From contig NZ_JAATJJ010000001.1 of the NCBI RefSeq assembly GCF_011927795.1, positions 2,481,062-2,545,061 on the forward strand: a DNA stretch of 64,000 bases, written 5' to 3'. The notes under the pieces were generated by a model. That model did not search any database, was not told the origin of the DNA, and saw only the letters and a program-made list of their open reading frames with translations. Positions 15,144 through 22,812 of the stretch are shown piece after piece. Position 1 is the first letter of the stretch. Every line of letters starts with the position of its first letter. A program made the translations under genes and the position numbers. Source of the DNA: Saonia flava (GTDB taxonomy: Bacteria; Bacteroidota; Bacteroidia; Flavobacteriales; Flavobacteriaceae).

Positions 15144-17418
15144 ATTTTACAGTTTTGGTGACTAAAATAGCATCATTCAGAACAAAGGGCATCGGAATAT
15201 TGTCAATAGGTCTTTCTGGGACCGTAAATAAGGAATTGTTTAATAGATCGTTGGAAGCTTCATACAAAGTAAGCTCTAAGTTTGAATCTGTTGGTATTGT
15301 AAGGGACAATTCTGTTGGGGTATTATTGGTAATATAATGGGTCACCAGTTTACCTCTTCTTCTATGGGCCATGAACTCATCTGGCAGTTCCGTATTATTT
15401 ACACGTGCATTGGATATGGAGTCCCTGGTAAAAATTTCCAACCTGTTTACATCTCTGTTTGGGGTAATGCATATTTCTAGCAGTCGCTTATTGCCAATGA
15501 TGGTGTCCCATGTTTTTTCCACAGTAGGGGGGAGAATGTCTTTTATAGGGGCATTGGAAGTATAAGTAAAGCCCGTACCATACTTGCTGCTTATGGTATT
15601 ACTGGATAAATTCTTGGGGTCTTCTTTATCGTCTCCAATATATTGGGAAGTCCAAGCCGAAATTTGTTTTTCATAGGTTGCCCATTTGGCTGTCTTGGTG
15701 TCTGCATTTAAAGTGTATAAAAGACTAGTGGGCTTGGCATTTTTCTCAGAAAAACCAGAATTAAAATGTGCAGAAATCATAAAGCCTATAAAAAGTAAAA
15801 AACAAAGGATAGCCAATCTACTTTTCTTTTTATAAAAACTAAAAAGAGGAAGTAGCAAGAAAAAAGTAAGAGTGGTCAAAAGAGTGGCGGCAACCATCAT
15901 TTTGAGCCCGAGACCTACGGGGAACATTTTAATAAAAGGGGTGTATATCCAGAGTGCAGGCAATGCCAAAAAGACCAATAAATAAGGATTAGGTTCTTTT
16001 TGGTTAATAACTACCAAAAAAGAAGCTAGTAAAGCAATTGTTGGGACAATAAAGAAGCTTGCCCCCTTTAGATAAAAAGCCATAGCTCCACAAAGTACCA
16101 ACCAAATAAAAATAGGCGCCACCAAAATATTGGGCGTGCTAATTTTCTTAAATTTTTGATAGCTCCAAAAACAGATAGCAACAGTTAGCAATACAAAAGC
16201 CATTATATAGGTATAGCCATTATACGTAAACCCATGCAATATATCTTGGTACTGGGGATAGAGCCATTTAAGAACAGACCAGCTATAGTACCCTATTAAT
16301 CCAGTTAGAACTAATGCTATCAATAAGGGCAAAAACCCTTGGAGTATTTCCTTAAGATGCAATACCCCTTTTTTAAAACCAAGCACTAAAAGGATTATGA
16401 AAAGAACCACTCCCAAAGCAAACATGGGCCAAATCCATGAAAAAGGATAGGAAACCAATCCAAAAAAAGGAACATTAAAATAAATATAATCTGCTTCACT
16501 TTTTAAAATAGTCAAATCAGCATTGCTAAAATGGTTCAATAAAGGCATAAGATAGCTTCCTTGGTGTGCCAGTGTTTTTTTGTCCAACCGTTCGTAACTA
16601 TCCCGAACCGTATGGTAATCATAGTGGTCATCAATAAATGCAAAATTTAACCCTTCTATATCGCCATCTTCCCTAAAAACGGTTAAATCCGTATCATTTG
16701 GGAGCATTTTATAAATACTATACACTAGGGAGTTGGCCACAGGATATTTGGGATTTGCTTTGGTAAATTCTTCAATTAATGTACTGTTTCCACCATTGGT
16801 CTCTATCAGCATATAACTTGGCCCACCACTTCCCCGTGCCTCAAAGTTCAGTACTAAGCCCACATCTTTGGCCCAAGGATGTTTTTTTACAAAAAGATCG
16901 GCGCCATTAAGACCTAATTCCTCAGCATCTGAAATTAGAATTATAATATCATTTTTTGGAGTTGGGTTGGTTGCCAAAAAGGCCCTAATACCTTCTAAAA
17001 TGGTGGCTACGCCACTACCGGCATCACTTGCGCCCAAAGAGGAATGTGGACTGCTGTCATAATGACTCAATAAGAGTAATGCTTTACCTTCCTCAGCACC
17101 TTTTATTCTTGCCAATATATTAACGGCCTTACTTAAATTGGCCCAGTCCCCTGCAGTGTAACCTTCTTGAACATAGGTTTCCAAACCCATTTTTTCCAAC
17201 TCTGAAACAATATAATTTCTAACCTCCCTATGAGCAGGAAAGCCTACGCCATGGGGTTTTGTGGAAATTGCCTTAACATGCTCCAAGGCTCTATCTGTGG
17301 AAAAAGAGTTTATAGGGTTATCTATATCTGATTTGTAAGTAGGCATGGAGGTCTTAAAACCCCAAAAAATTGCCAATAGAACAAGAATAAGAGTAAGGAA
17401 GGAGGGAATTTTTTTCAT
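15136..17418 (-). CDS. M28 family zinc peptidase with multi-span membrane domain
   Basis: This 760-residue protein has an N-terminal membrane anchor (residues about 6-22), an M28 metallopeptidase domain (about 40-300) and then about nine membrane helices with a C-terminal soluble domain. Zinc and catalytic residues are visible: SHYDSSP, GASDAGSGVATILE, SDAEELGLNGAD, NFEARGSGGPS, and FIDDHYDYHTVRDSYERLD near residue 270 with the final His ligand. The architecture resembles the ERMP1/Fxna-type membrane aminopeptidases rather than soluble M28 enzymes. The peptidase domain should face the periplasm. It is first in a two-gene operon with the epimerase-like protein (eight-base overlap). All ligands are intact, so activity is likely; the natural substrate is unknown. 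Confidence 0.9.
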   Translation of the reverse strand: MKKIPSFLTLILVLLAIFWGFKTSMPTYKSDIDNPINSFSTDRALEHVKAISTKPHGVGFPAHREVRNYIVSELEKMGLETYVQEGYTAGDWANLSKAVNILARIKGAEEGKALLLLSHYDSSPHSSLGASDAGSGVATILEGIRAFLATNPTPKNDIIILISDAEELGLNGADLFVKKHPWAKDVGLVLNFEARGSGGPSYMLIETNGGNSTLIEEFTKANPKYPVANSLVYSIYKMLPNDTDLTVFREDGDIEGLNFAFIDDHYDYHTVRDSYERLDKKTLAHQGSYLMPLLNHFSNADLTILKSEADYIYFNVPFFGLVSYPFSWIWPMFALGVVLFIILLVLGFKKGVLHLKEILQGFLPLLIALVLTGLIGYYSWSVLKWLYPQYQDILHGFTYNGYTYIMAFVLLTVAICFWSYQKFKKISTPNILVAPIFIWLVLCGAMAFYLKGASFFIVPTIALLASFLVVINQKEPNPYLLVFLALPALWIYTPFIKMFPVGLGLKMMVAATLLTTLTFFLLLPLFSFYKKKSRLAILCFLLFIGFMISAHFNSGFSEKNAKPTSLLYTLNADTKTAKWATYEKQISAWTSQYIGDDKEDPKNLSSNTISSKYGTGFTYTSNAPIKDILPPTVEKTWDTIIGNKRLLEICITPNRDVNRLEIFTRDSISNARVNNTELPDEFMAHRRRGKLVTHYITNNTPTELSLTIPTDSNLELTLYEASNDLLNNSLFTVPERPIDNIPMPFVLNDAILVTKTVKFE

Positions 17419-17538
17419 ATGAAATTTGATATACTTATAAAAGTATGAAATTATATAAAATTGACATATTTTAACCTAAAAATTTACGTAATTCGCTAAA
17501 AATCACTAACTTCATTAATCAATCTAAAATTTAATGGT

Positions 17539-18009
17539 ATGGGAATAAAGAGTTTTCAAGGCGTTAGGGCAAAAGAAGTTGCCAAAAAAGAATATAATGC
17601 TCCAATTCTTGTGTCTGATTATATGACGAAGAAGCTGATTACGTTTCGTCCGGACCAGTCAATTTTGGAGGTAATGGAATCTTTTGCCAAAAATCATATT
17701 TCTGGTGGTCCCGTTATGGATAACAATGGATTTTTGGTAGGAATCATTTCAGAGGCTGATTGTATGAAGCAAATTTCAGAAAGCCGTTATTTTAATCTTC
17801 CAATTTTAGACAAAAGTGTAGAAACATATATGACCAAGAATGTGGAAACCATTCCCCATGATATGAGCATTTTTGATGCGGCAGGGGTATTTGCCATGCA
17901 CAAAAGGAGAAGATTGCCAGTAATGAAAAATGGAATTTTGGTGGGTCAAATAAGCCGAAAGGATATTGTGATTGCAGCCCTTAAGTTAAGTGGACAAAAC
18001 TGGAAGTAA
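17539..18009 (+). CDS. CBS-domain pair protein
   Basis: This 156-residue cytosolic protein consists of two CBS motifs, about residues 28-82 (VSDYMTKKLITFRPDQSILE to GFLVGIISEADC) and 95-150 (VETYMTKNVETIPHDMSIFD to ILVGQISRKDIV). A CBS pair forms a Bateman module that binds adenosine nucleotides or SAM. There is no attached enzyme or transporter domain, so it probably acts in trans on a partner. The gene is monocistronic, divergent from the M28 peptidase gene, and ends at the terminator 18024-18046. The ligand cannot be read from the sequence. Confidence 0.92.
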   Translation: MGIKSFQGVRAKEVAKKEYNAPILVSDYMTKKLITFRPDQSILEVMESFAKNHISGGPVMDNNGFLVGIISEADCMKQISESRYFNLPILDKSVETYMTKNVETIPHDMSIFDAAGVFAMHKRRRLPVMKNGILVGQISRKDIVIAALKLSGQNWK

Positions 18010-18023
18010 AATTTTTAAATTCT

Positions 18024-18046
18024 AAGGCCGTAATACGGCCTTTTTT
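18024..18046 (+). terminator. Rho-independent terminator after the CBS gene
   Basis: AAGGCCG pairs with CGGCCTT around TAATA and is followed by T6. It lies 15 bases after the CBS-protein stop and between two convergent genes, so it could serve both strands. Confidence 0.85.
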
Positions 18047-18051
18047 GTTCT

Positions 18052-18402
18052 TCATTCCCGCTTAACAACCATAAAATAGTCATTGTCCAAGGGCAAGTAG
18101 CCCAAATCATATACAAAGTAATATATGGTGCCTTTTTGGGTAGTATATATGCTCGTAAAATGGTCAAAACTAAACCCTTTGTCCAAAAGTTTGTTCTTGG
18201 TGGTTTTGGTCTTGTTCTCTTTTAAAGGGAAACTTTCCAGAATTCTATAATTCTTGCGTAAACGATTGTTTATATTTCGAATAAGGTTGGTGCTATCCTT
18301 GTTCAATTTATTGTTATAGGCATTGCGGCAGTAGTCCGAGCAGAACTTTTTGTCTATTCTACCTGTTAATTTTTCACCACATTCCAAACACGATTTTGCC
18401 AT
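18052..18402 (-). CDS. Zinc-ribbon protein of unknown function
   Basis: This 116-residue protein begins MAKSCLECGEKL and has a four-Cys zinc ribbon (C-x2-C at residues 5 and 8, then FCSDYCRNAYNNK). A basic helix (NLIRNINNRLRKNYRILE) follows, then a C-terminal domain with FSFDHFTSIYTTQKGTIYYFVYDLGYLPL. The zinc ribbon resembles the DUF2116-type ribbons of small nucleic-acid-associated proteins. The family is common but unnamed in Flavobacteriia. The gene is convergent with the CBS gene and separated from the next gene by 260 bases of apparently non-coding DNA. The zinc site is clear and the function is not. Confidence 0.75.
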   Translation of the reverse strand: MAKSCLECGEKLTGRIDKKFCSDYCRNAYNNKLNKDSTNLIRNINNRLRKNYRILESFPLKENKTKTTKNKLLDKGFSFDHFTSIYTTQKGTIYYFVYDLGYLPLDNDYFMVVKRE

Positions 18403-18664
18403 TTAATGCGCTTATGTATTATTGAACAATATAAGAATAACAAGTTACTGAATAATTTTTTAGAAGATGGAACCCTATTTTTTATGTGGGCTTATTTCCT
18501 TAAAAAAACAAAGTCATAACTTATTGATAAATTAAAAGTGCATCGGTATAATTTTCAGATGCTATATATTTTTCGGTCTTAATGATTTCTTGTGGTTTCT
18601 AGCTTATTGGACATGAATGTTCTTCAAAATTATTAGGATGTATCTCATGAAGATTTTTTTTAAT

Positions 18665-19027
18665 CTAAAACAATCCGTTTTCGTTTGGAGAACCTTTTTC
18701 AATTATTTGTCCCAAATCCCATAGCTCAATTATTTTCTCATTTTGGAATTTGAAAATATGGACAACGGCTATTTCCATATCATGTTTTATTACATGGGAG
18801 TGGGTTATAACAGTATCTCCATCCGTATAGCTATATTTAATATCTATGGATTTATTGGGGCTTGTGTAGTGTGCTTCTTCCATAGCTTTAGCAAGAGCCT
18901 CTCCATTCCCTTTAAAATATTGGTTATGATGTATAAAGTCTGAAGCAACAAATTTTGTAAAGGCTTGCTTTACCTCGCCTCCTCCCACTAATTTTAGAAA
19001 TAATATTGCAATTTCTTTTTTGGTCAT
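18665..19027 (-). CDS. SnoaL/NTF2-like fold protein
   Basis: This 120-residue protein has the SnoaL-like cone fold pattern: an N-terminal helix, then FVASDFIHHNQYFKGNGEALAKAMEEA, and strands with DGDTVITHSHVIKHDMEIAVVHIFKFQNEKIIELWDLGQ. Such proteins are small epimerase, isomerase or binding proteins for hydrophobic ligands, and substrates cannot be guessed. It lies ten bases after the hexapeptide-repeat gene on the same strand, in a probable three-gene unit with the pentapeptide-repeat gene. Conserved HH and DxW residues line the expected pocket. Function unknown. Confidence 0.8.
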   Translation of the reverse strand: MTKKEIAILFLKLVGGGEVKQAFTKFVASDFIHHNQYFKGNGEALAKAMEEAHYTSPNKSIDIKYSYTDGDTVITHSHVIKHDMEIAVVHIFKFQNEKIIELWDLGQIIEKGSPNENGLF

Positions 19028-19037
19028 ATCCGTTATT

Positions 19038-19667
19038 TTAATTGTAGCATGATTTGGTTTGTTCCGGTCCTATTTGCTCAATAAGTTCCAGTCTTTTTAT
19101 GACAGAGTTTTTTTCCAAAATAGTTCCGGGGGAAAGTACCCCATTGGCTCCTATTCTTGAATTATCCCCGACCAAAGCTCCAAATTTCTCTACGCCGGTA
19201 TCTATGATTTCATTGCTGTATTTGACTTTGATTCTTTTATTTTCCCTTTCATTGTAATGGTTGGCCGCTATAGAACCTGCTTCAAAATTTACATTTCTTC
19301 CAATGATACTGTTTCCAATATAATTTAAATGGGCAATTGCGGTTCCAGAGCAGATGATGCTGCTTTTTATTTCTGAACAAGGACCAATTCTTACGGAATT
19401 ATCTAAAAAAACTCCTTCTCTAAAATATGCATTTGCCCCTATATAACAATTCTCCATTGCCACAAAAGGTCTTTTAATAGTAACCCCAGATTCAATGATT
19501 GTTGATCTATGAATGGCAATTCCATCACTAGTTTTAAAATCCTTACCTAGATTGGGGATTATTTTTTCTATAACTTCTTTTAGGTCAGTGGTTAGCTCCC
19601 AAGGTAATAGGTTCTGTTCTGTATTAAAATACACAGACATGTCAGAAATGAAATCTTTAATATCCAT
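19038..19667 (-). CDS. Left-handed beta-helix (hexapeptide-repeat) transferase-like protein
   Basis: This 209-residue protein is a hexapeptide-repeat left-handed beta-helix from about residue 45 to 205 (VAMENCYIGANAYFREGVF, VRIGPCSEIKSSIICSGTAIAH, FGALVGDNSRIGANGVLSPGTIL). It resembles the acetyltransferase half of GlmU but lacks the nucleotidyltransferase domain. The N-terminal 45 residues are a short helical cap. It could be a sugar O- or N-acetyltransferase acting in the cytosol. It lies between the pentapeptide gene (14-base gap) and the SnoaL gene (10-base gap). The fold is certain; the reaction is inferred from the family. Confidence 0.85.
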   Translation of the reverse strand: MDIKDFISDMSVYFNTEQNLLPWELTTDLKEVIEKIIPNLGKDFKTSDGIAIHRSTIIESGVTIKRPFVAMENCYIGANAYFREGVFLDNSVRIGPCSEIKSSIICSGTAIAHLNYIGNSIIGRNVNFEAGSIAANHYNERENKRIKVKYSNEIIDTGVEKFGALVGDNSRIGANGVLSPGTILEKNSVIKRLELIEQIGPEQTKSCYN

Positions 19668-19681
19668 TCTTGTTTTCTATT

Positions 19682-20254
19682 TTAATTAATCATAATATCA
19701 TATGTTTCTAAAAGTCCCACTATGTTCTCCTTGGAGAATTTTGCTTTTTTTATTCGGTTGTTTTCAGGATCAATGGAGAAACTATGGCTCGTTCTAAAAT
19801 CAGCCTTTTCCAGAAGGGTATTTTCAAAGATGGCATGCTTAAGGTTACAATCATCAAATAGGGCCTCAGTCAAATCGGCTTCTACAAAATCTACCTCCTC
19901 CAAAATGCATTTTTTAAACCATATCTTTTTTAACTTCAATTGATAAAAAGAGGCCAAGTTTAACGCACAATCTTCAAAAGTGAAGGACAAGAGAAAATCA
20001 TTACACTGATCAAAACGTAGCCCCAATAGTTTACAGTCTTTAAAAAGAACCTCGTTAAAGGAACTTGCGGTTATATTGGAGTTGCTCAGATTACAATCTA
20101 TAAACTCGCATTCCAAAAAACTGGAATTAGTGAGATTCCCATTGGAGAAATTACAATTGGTAAACGTGCAATGTTCATATTCGCCTTTGGCTAGTCTGTT
20201 TTGGGTATAATTTTCACCTTTAAAATGCTCATCCTCTATAAAGGGTTTGTTCAT
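19682..20254 (-). CDS. Pentapeptide-repeat protein
   Basis: I use the ATG at 20254 (190 residues, MNKPFIEDEHFKGENYTQNR). A longer frame to 20365 adds a Lys/Arg/Phe-rich segment that looks untranslated. From residue about 25 the protein is built of pentapeptide repeats (CTFTNCNFSNGNLTNSSFLECEF, EVDFVEADLTEALFDDCNL), forming a right-handed quadrilateral beta-helix. Single-strand-DNA-mimic proteins of the Qnr/McbG type have this fold and protect gyrase. Sequence similarity to Qnr is only at the repeat level, so quinolone protection is a possibility, not a prediction. First gene of a likely unit with the hexapeptide and SnoaL genes. Confidence 0.85.
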   Translation of the reverse strand: MNKPFIEDEHFKGENYTQNRLAKGEYEHCTFTNCNFSNGNLTNSSFLECEFIDCNLSNSNITASSFNEVLFKDCKLLGLRFDQCNDFLLSFTFEDCALNLASFYQLKLKKIWFKKCILEEVDFVEADLTEALFDDCNLKHAIFENTLLEKADFRTSHSFSIDPENNRIKKAKFSKENIVGLLETYDIMIN

Positions 20255-20388
20255 CGTTATCTTTAATGATTTATTTGTTGGAGTGAAATTCTGATAATAA
20301 TTTTGTAGCGAGAACAACCTAATTGTCAAATCTGTTCTCGATATAATTTTTCCAAGAAAAACCACTCGAACTGGTGTTATCTAAATTT

Positions 20389-21678
20389 CTAGTCATCAAT
20401 GGAGCTCCACACCAATTGACTGAATTTCCATCTTGTTTGGTCCGTTGTAGGTCCTTGGGTCTGTTTAAAAATAATTCCGATTATCTTTTCTTTTGGGTCT
20501 GCAAAATATTGGGTATTAAAATACCCGCCCCAACTAAAAGTACCTATACTGCCTTGAGCTCCCATATTTTGACCTGTTTGGTTGACCACCCTATATGCCA
20601 AACCATAATGAGAGCCTTTATCATCCCAAACATTGTCAAATTGAAGCCCCATCATAGTTTCTATGGTTTTTCTGCTTAAAATACGAACTCCGTTAAGCTC
20701 GCCTCCATTTAGATACATTTGTAAAAAGGTAGCATAGTCCTTTACGGTGCTACTTAAGCCAGCACCTCCAGAGAAGAAACGTTTTGCTCCGGTAATGGGA
20801 TAGTTGGTGTCATAAAAAGTGACAGGATATTTTTTCCATTTACCATCCACTTTGTGTTGAACGGATACTAAACGGCTATGTTTCTCCTTTGGCAAATAGA
20901 ACCAGGTATCCTTCATTTCCAATGGGTCAAAGATTCGGGTTCTAAAAAACTCATCAAAAGGCATTCCCGAAACAATTTCGATAAAATAACCTAGAACATC
21001 CAACCCTTCACTATACGTGAATTTTTCACCGGGATTGTGGTGCAACGGAAGCTTTGCCAATTTTTTTACACTTTCTTCAATACTTATATTTTTTGTTGTA
21101 AAAAGGTCTGTAACCCCCGCCTTGTCATATATTTTTTTAAATCGTTCATCTCCATCGATTACTCCATAACCAATCCCAGAAGTATGGGTTAAAAGATGGC
21201 GAATGGTAATGGGAGTGCTTACGGGTGTAGTTGTATAGGTGCCATCTGCATCAGAATACGTATCCAAAACTTGCCCATTTTTAAATTCTGGAATATAATT
21301 TTCAATAGGGTCATCCAGTCTAAATTTGCCCTCTTCCCATAACATCATCACTGCAGTTGCCGTAATGGCTTTGGTTTGTGAAGCGATTCTAAAAATATCA
21401 TCACGTTTTAATACTCTTCCAGATTCATTGTCGGCCATGCCAAAAGCCTTGTGATATACTATTTTTCCATTTCTGGCAACCAAGGCAATAGCGCCAGGTA
21501 CATCTCCAGAATTAATAGACTCTTTCAACATAGTATCAATCCTGTCCAAACGTTCTGGGGACATTCCCAAACTTATAGGAGAACCTTCAGAAAGGGGAGG
21601 TGATTTTACAACGGATTTGGTCTGTGCAAAAGTTACAAGTGCAAAAAGGCTTAAAAAGATGGTGAGTAATCGTTTCAT
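20389..21678 (-). CDS. Serine hydrolase, class C beta-lactamase-related
   Basis: This 429-residue secreted protein has a signal peptide (MKRLLTIFLSLFALVTFAQ) and a beta-lactamase/DD-peptidase fold. The nucleophile motif is SQTK (in RIASQTKAITATAVM, near residue 93-96). The Tyr motif is TYSEG (near 223) and HTSGIG marks the usual loop. Further along, KRFFSGGAGLSSTVKDYATF matches the GGAGL segment of this family. Such esterase/peptidase-like enzymes act in the periplasm on esters, D-amino acid peptides or peptidoglycan fragments. It is not a confirmed beta-lactamase. A second, distinct paralogue lies at 49547-50830. The gene is downstream of a small membrane protein and a SIMPL protein on the same strand. 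Confidence 0.9.
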   Translation of the reverse strand: MKRLLTIFLSLFALVTFAQTKSVVKSPPLSEGSPISLGMSPERLDRIDTMLKESINSGDVPGAIALVARNGKIVYHKAFGMADNESGRVLKRDDIFRIASQTKAITATAVMMLWEEGKFRLDDPIENYIPEFKNGQVLDTYSDADGTYTTTPVSTPITIRHLLTHTSGIGYGVIDGDERFKKIYDKAGVTDLFTTKNISIEESVKKLAKLPLHHNPGEKFTYSEGLDVLGYFIEIVSGMPFDEFFRTRIFDPLEMKDTWFYLPKEKHSRLVSVQHKVDGKWKKYPVTFYDTNYPITGAKRFFSGGAGLSSTVKDYATFLQMYLNGGELNGVRILSRKTIETMMGLQFDNVWDDKGSHYGLAYRVVNQTGQNMGAQGSIGTFSWGGYFNTQYFADPKEKIIGIIFKQTQGPTTDQTRWKFSQLVWSSIDD

Positions 21679-21709
21679 TTTTTTGTTTTAAGGTTGGTCA
21701 GTAGTGGTT

Positions 21710-21982
21710 TTATGTTTGTTTGTGGTCTCTATTTCTAAGCTCGTTGGAAATTAGATTTCTTTTCGTACTTACTATAAAGGAAAGAACTATGAAAATCATG
21801 GGAACAACAGTGGTCATAAGCATGTTACTTCCTATTTCATCTTTTGACATTAAATAAACCATAGTGCCCCCAAAAGCAAGAATAAAGGCCAATAAGACCA
21901 GTAAAATTACTTTTAGTTTTTTTTCTTGGGCTTTTAATTCTTCAGTAGTTTGATCAGCTAGTTTCTTTTTGGCCATAATCAC
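21710..21982 (-). CDS. Small two-helix membrane protein
   Basis: This 90-residue protein has a short basic N-terminus with a coiled-coil-like Lys/Glu stretch (DQTTEELKAQEKKLKV), then two predicted membrane helices (about residues 24-44 and 52-72) and a polar tail. It overlaps the SIMPL gene by four bases (ATGA), so it is translationally coupled to it. It carries no recognised motif. It may associate with the SIMPL protein at the membrane or in the envelope. It is 31 bases upstream of the serine hydrolase gene and probably co-transcribed with it. Unknown function. Confidence 0.7.
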   Translation of the reverse strand: MIMAKKKLADQTTEELKAQEKKLKVILLVLLAFILAFGGTMVYLMSKDEIGSNMLMTTVVPMIFIVLSFIVSTKRNLISNELRNRDHKQT

Positions 21983-22674
21983 TCAAGTATGAATTTAACA
22001 TCTACAGCGGTTTCAACCTTAATTTTTTCAAAATCAAGATCAAGAGGTTCAGGTTCTCCCATTGCATCCATGGCCATGGTTTTCAACTCTGCCCTTTCAT
22101 TATATCTTGGGTAGTAGGGTGTGGAGGTATCAGAAATATGAATGGCGATTCCAACTTTTTGACCTAACGGAGTAGTAAGGGCCACAGCTTTCTTTTTGGC
22201 TTTGATTACAGCTTTGGATTTTAAATCCAGTTCCAATGCATCCATTTTGGAATACTCAGTCTTCTGTAGGTAGGTATTGGCAATATCCAGTTCTTCCAAA
22301 GCAACCAATGCCTGTGCAGCCTGTTTTCCCGTATAGACCAATAGAACATAGCGTTTGCTTTTGAGCACATCTTTTTGACGCAGGAAATATTTTTTAAAAC
22401 TACTGCTTAGGTCATCAATTACCAATTGCTTGTCCAAATCTATTCCCAGGTTGCGGAAGCTACGGGCCATTTTATTTTCTTGCTCTTCAACAGAGTTTCG
22501 GCCTTTAGAATCTTTTTCTGTAATGGTAATGTTTAGGTAAATCCTATCTGGAGTTACCAGCGTATCAGCACGGGCATTGGTTTCCAAATAGGGTTGGTCA
22601 ATAAAATTTTTGGTTTGTGCAAAGCTGTATGCGGCAGCAAAAAGTAGGAGGTAAAATAAAACAAACTTTCTCAT
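21979..22674 (-). CDS. SIMPL-domain (DUF541) protein
   Basis: This 231-residue secreted protein starts MRKFVLFYLLLFAAAYSFAQ. The mature part matches the SIMPL domain: LETNARADTLVTPDRIYLNITITE, a long helix, then LDLKSKAVIKAKKKAVALTTPLGQKVGIAIHISD, ending in VDVKFILE. SIMPL proteins form periplasmic or outer-membrane-associated oligomers and have no known enzymatic activity. The gene is divergent from the carotenoid operon with a 136-base gap, and its stop overlaps the next membrane-protein gene. The role is not known. Confidence 0.88.
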   Translation of the reverse strand: MRKFVLFYLLLFAAAYSFAQTKNFIDQPYLETNARADTLVTPDRIYLNITITEKDSKGRNSVEEQENKMARSFRNLGIDLDKQLVIDDLSSSFKKYFLRQKDVLKSKRYVLLVYTGKQAAQALVALEELDIANTYLQKTEYSKMDALELDLKSKAVIKAKKKAVALTTPLGQKVGIAIHISDTSTPYYPRYNERAELKTMAMDAMGEPEPLDLDFEKIKVETAVDVKFILE

Positions 22675-22777
22675 GTGATTATAATTTATGGGGTAATACT
22701 TTTTATGATTCTAAGATACTGATAAGATTTTAAAATAGTTTAATTTTAAAAACAATGGATATAATAAAAACAATCAT

Positions 22778-22812
22778 TTTGTTTAATATTTTTATATATT
22801 TGTTAAACAAAT
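22778..22812 (+). promoter_or_regulatory. crtI promoter with inverted TTTGTTTAA operator
   Basis: TTTGTTTAA at 22778-22786 and its exact inverse TTAAACAAA at 22803-22811 form a 9-bp inverted repeat with a 16-base spacer. A 15-bp palindrome, ATTTGTTAAACAAAT, sits at 22798-22812. The -7 box TATATTTG at 22795-22802 overlaps it, and the palindrome reaches into the crtI ATG at 22811, so a bound repressor would block both polymerase and translation. TTTGTTTAA also occurs at 26292-26300 before the MerR gene. Confidence 0.7.

Noticed and set aside
18403-18664. A possible degenerate gene between the zinc-ribbon and SnoaL genes
   Set aside because: Only short frames of fewer than 20 codons are open on both strands and none resembles a known protein.
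20255-20365. Longer N-terminus of the pentapeptide-repeat protein
   Set aside because: The extra 37 residues are hydrophobic and basic, unlike the family, and precede a good ATG.
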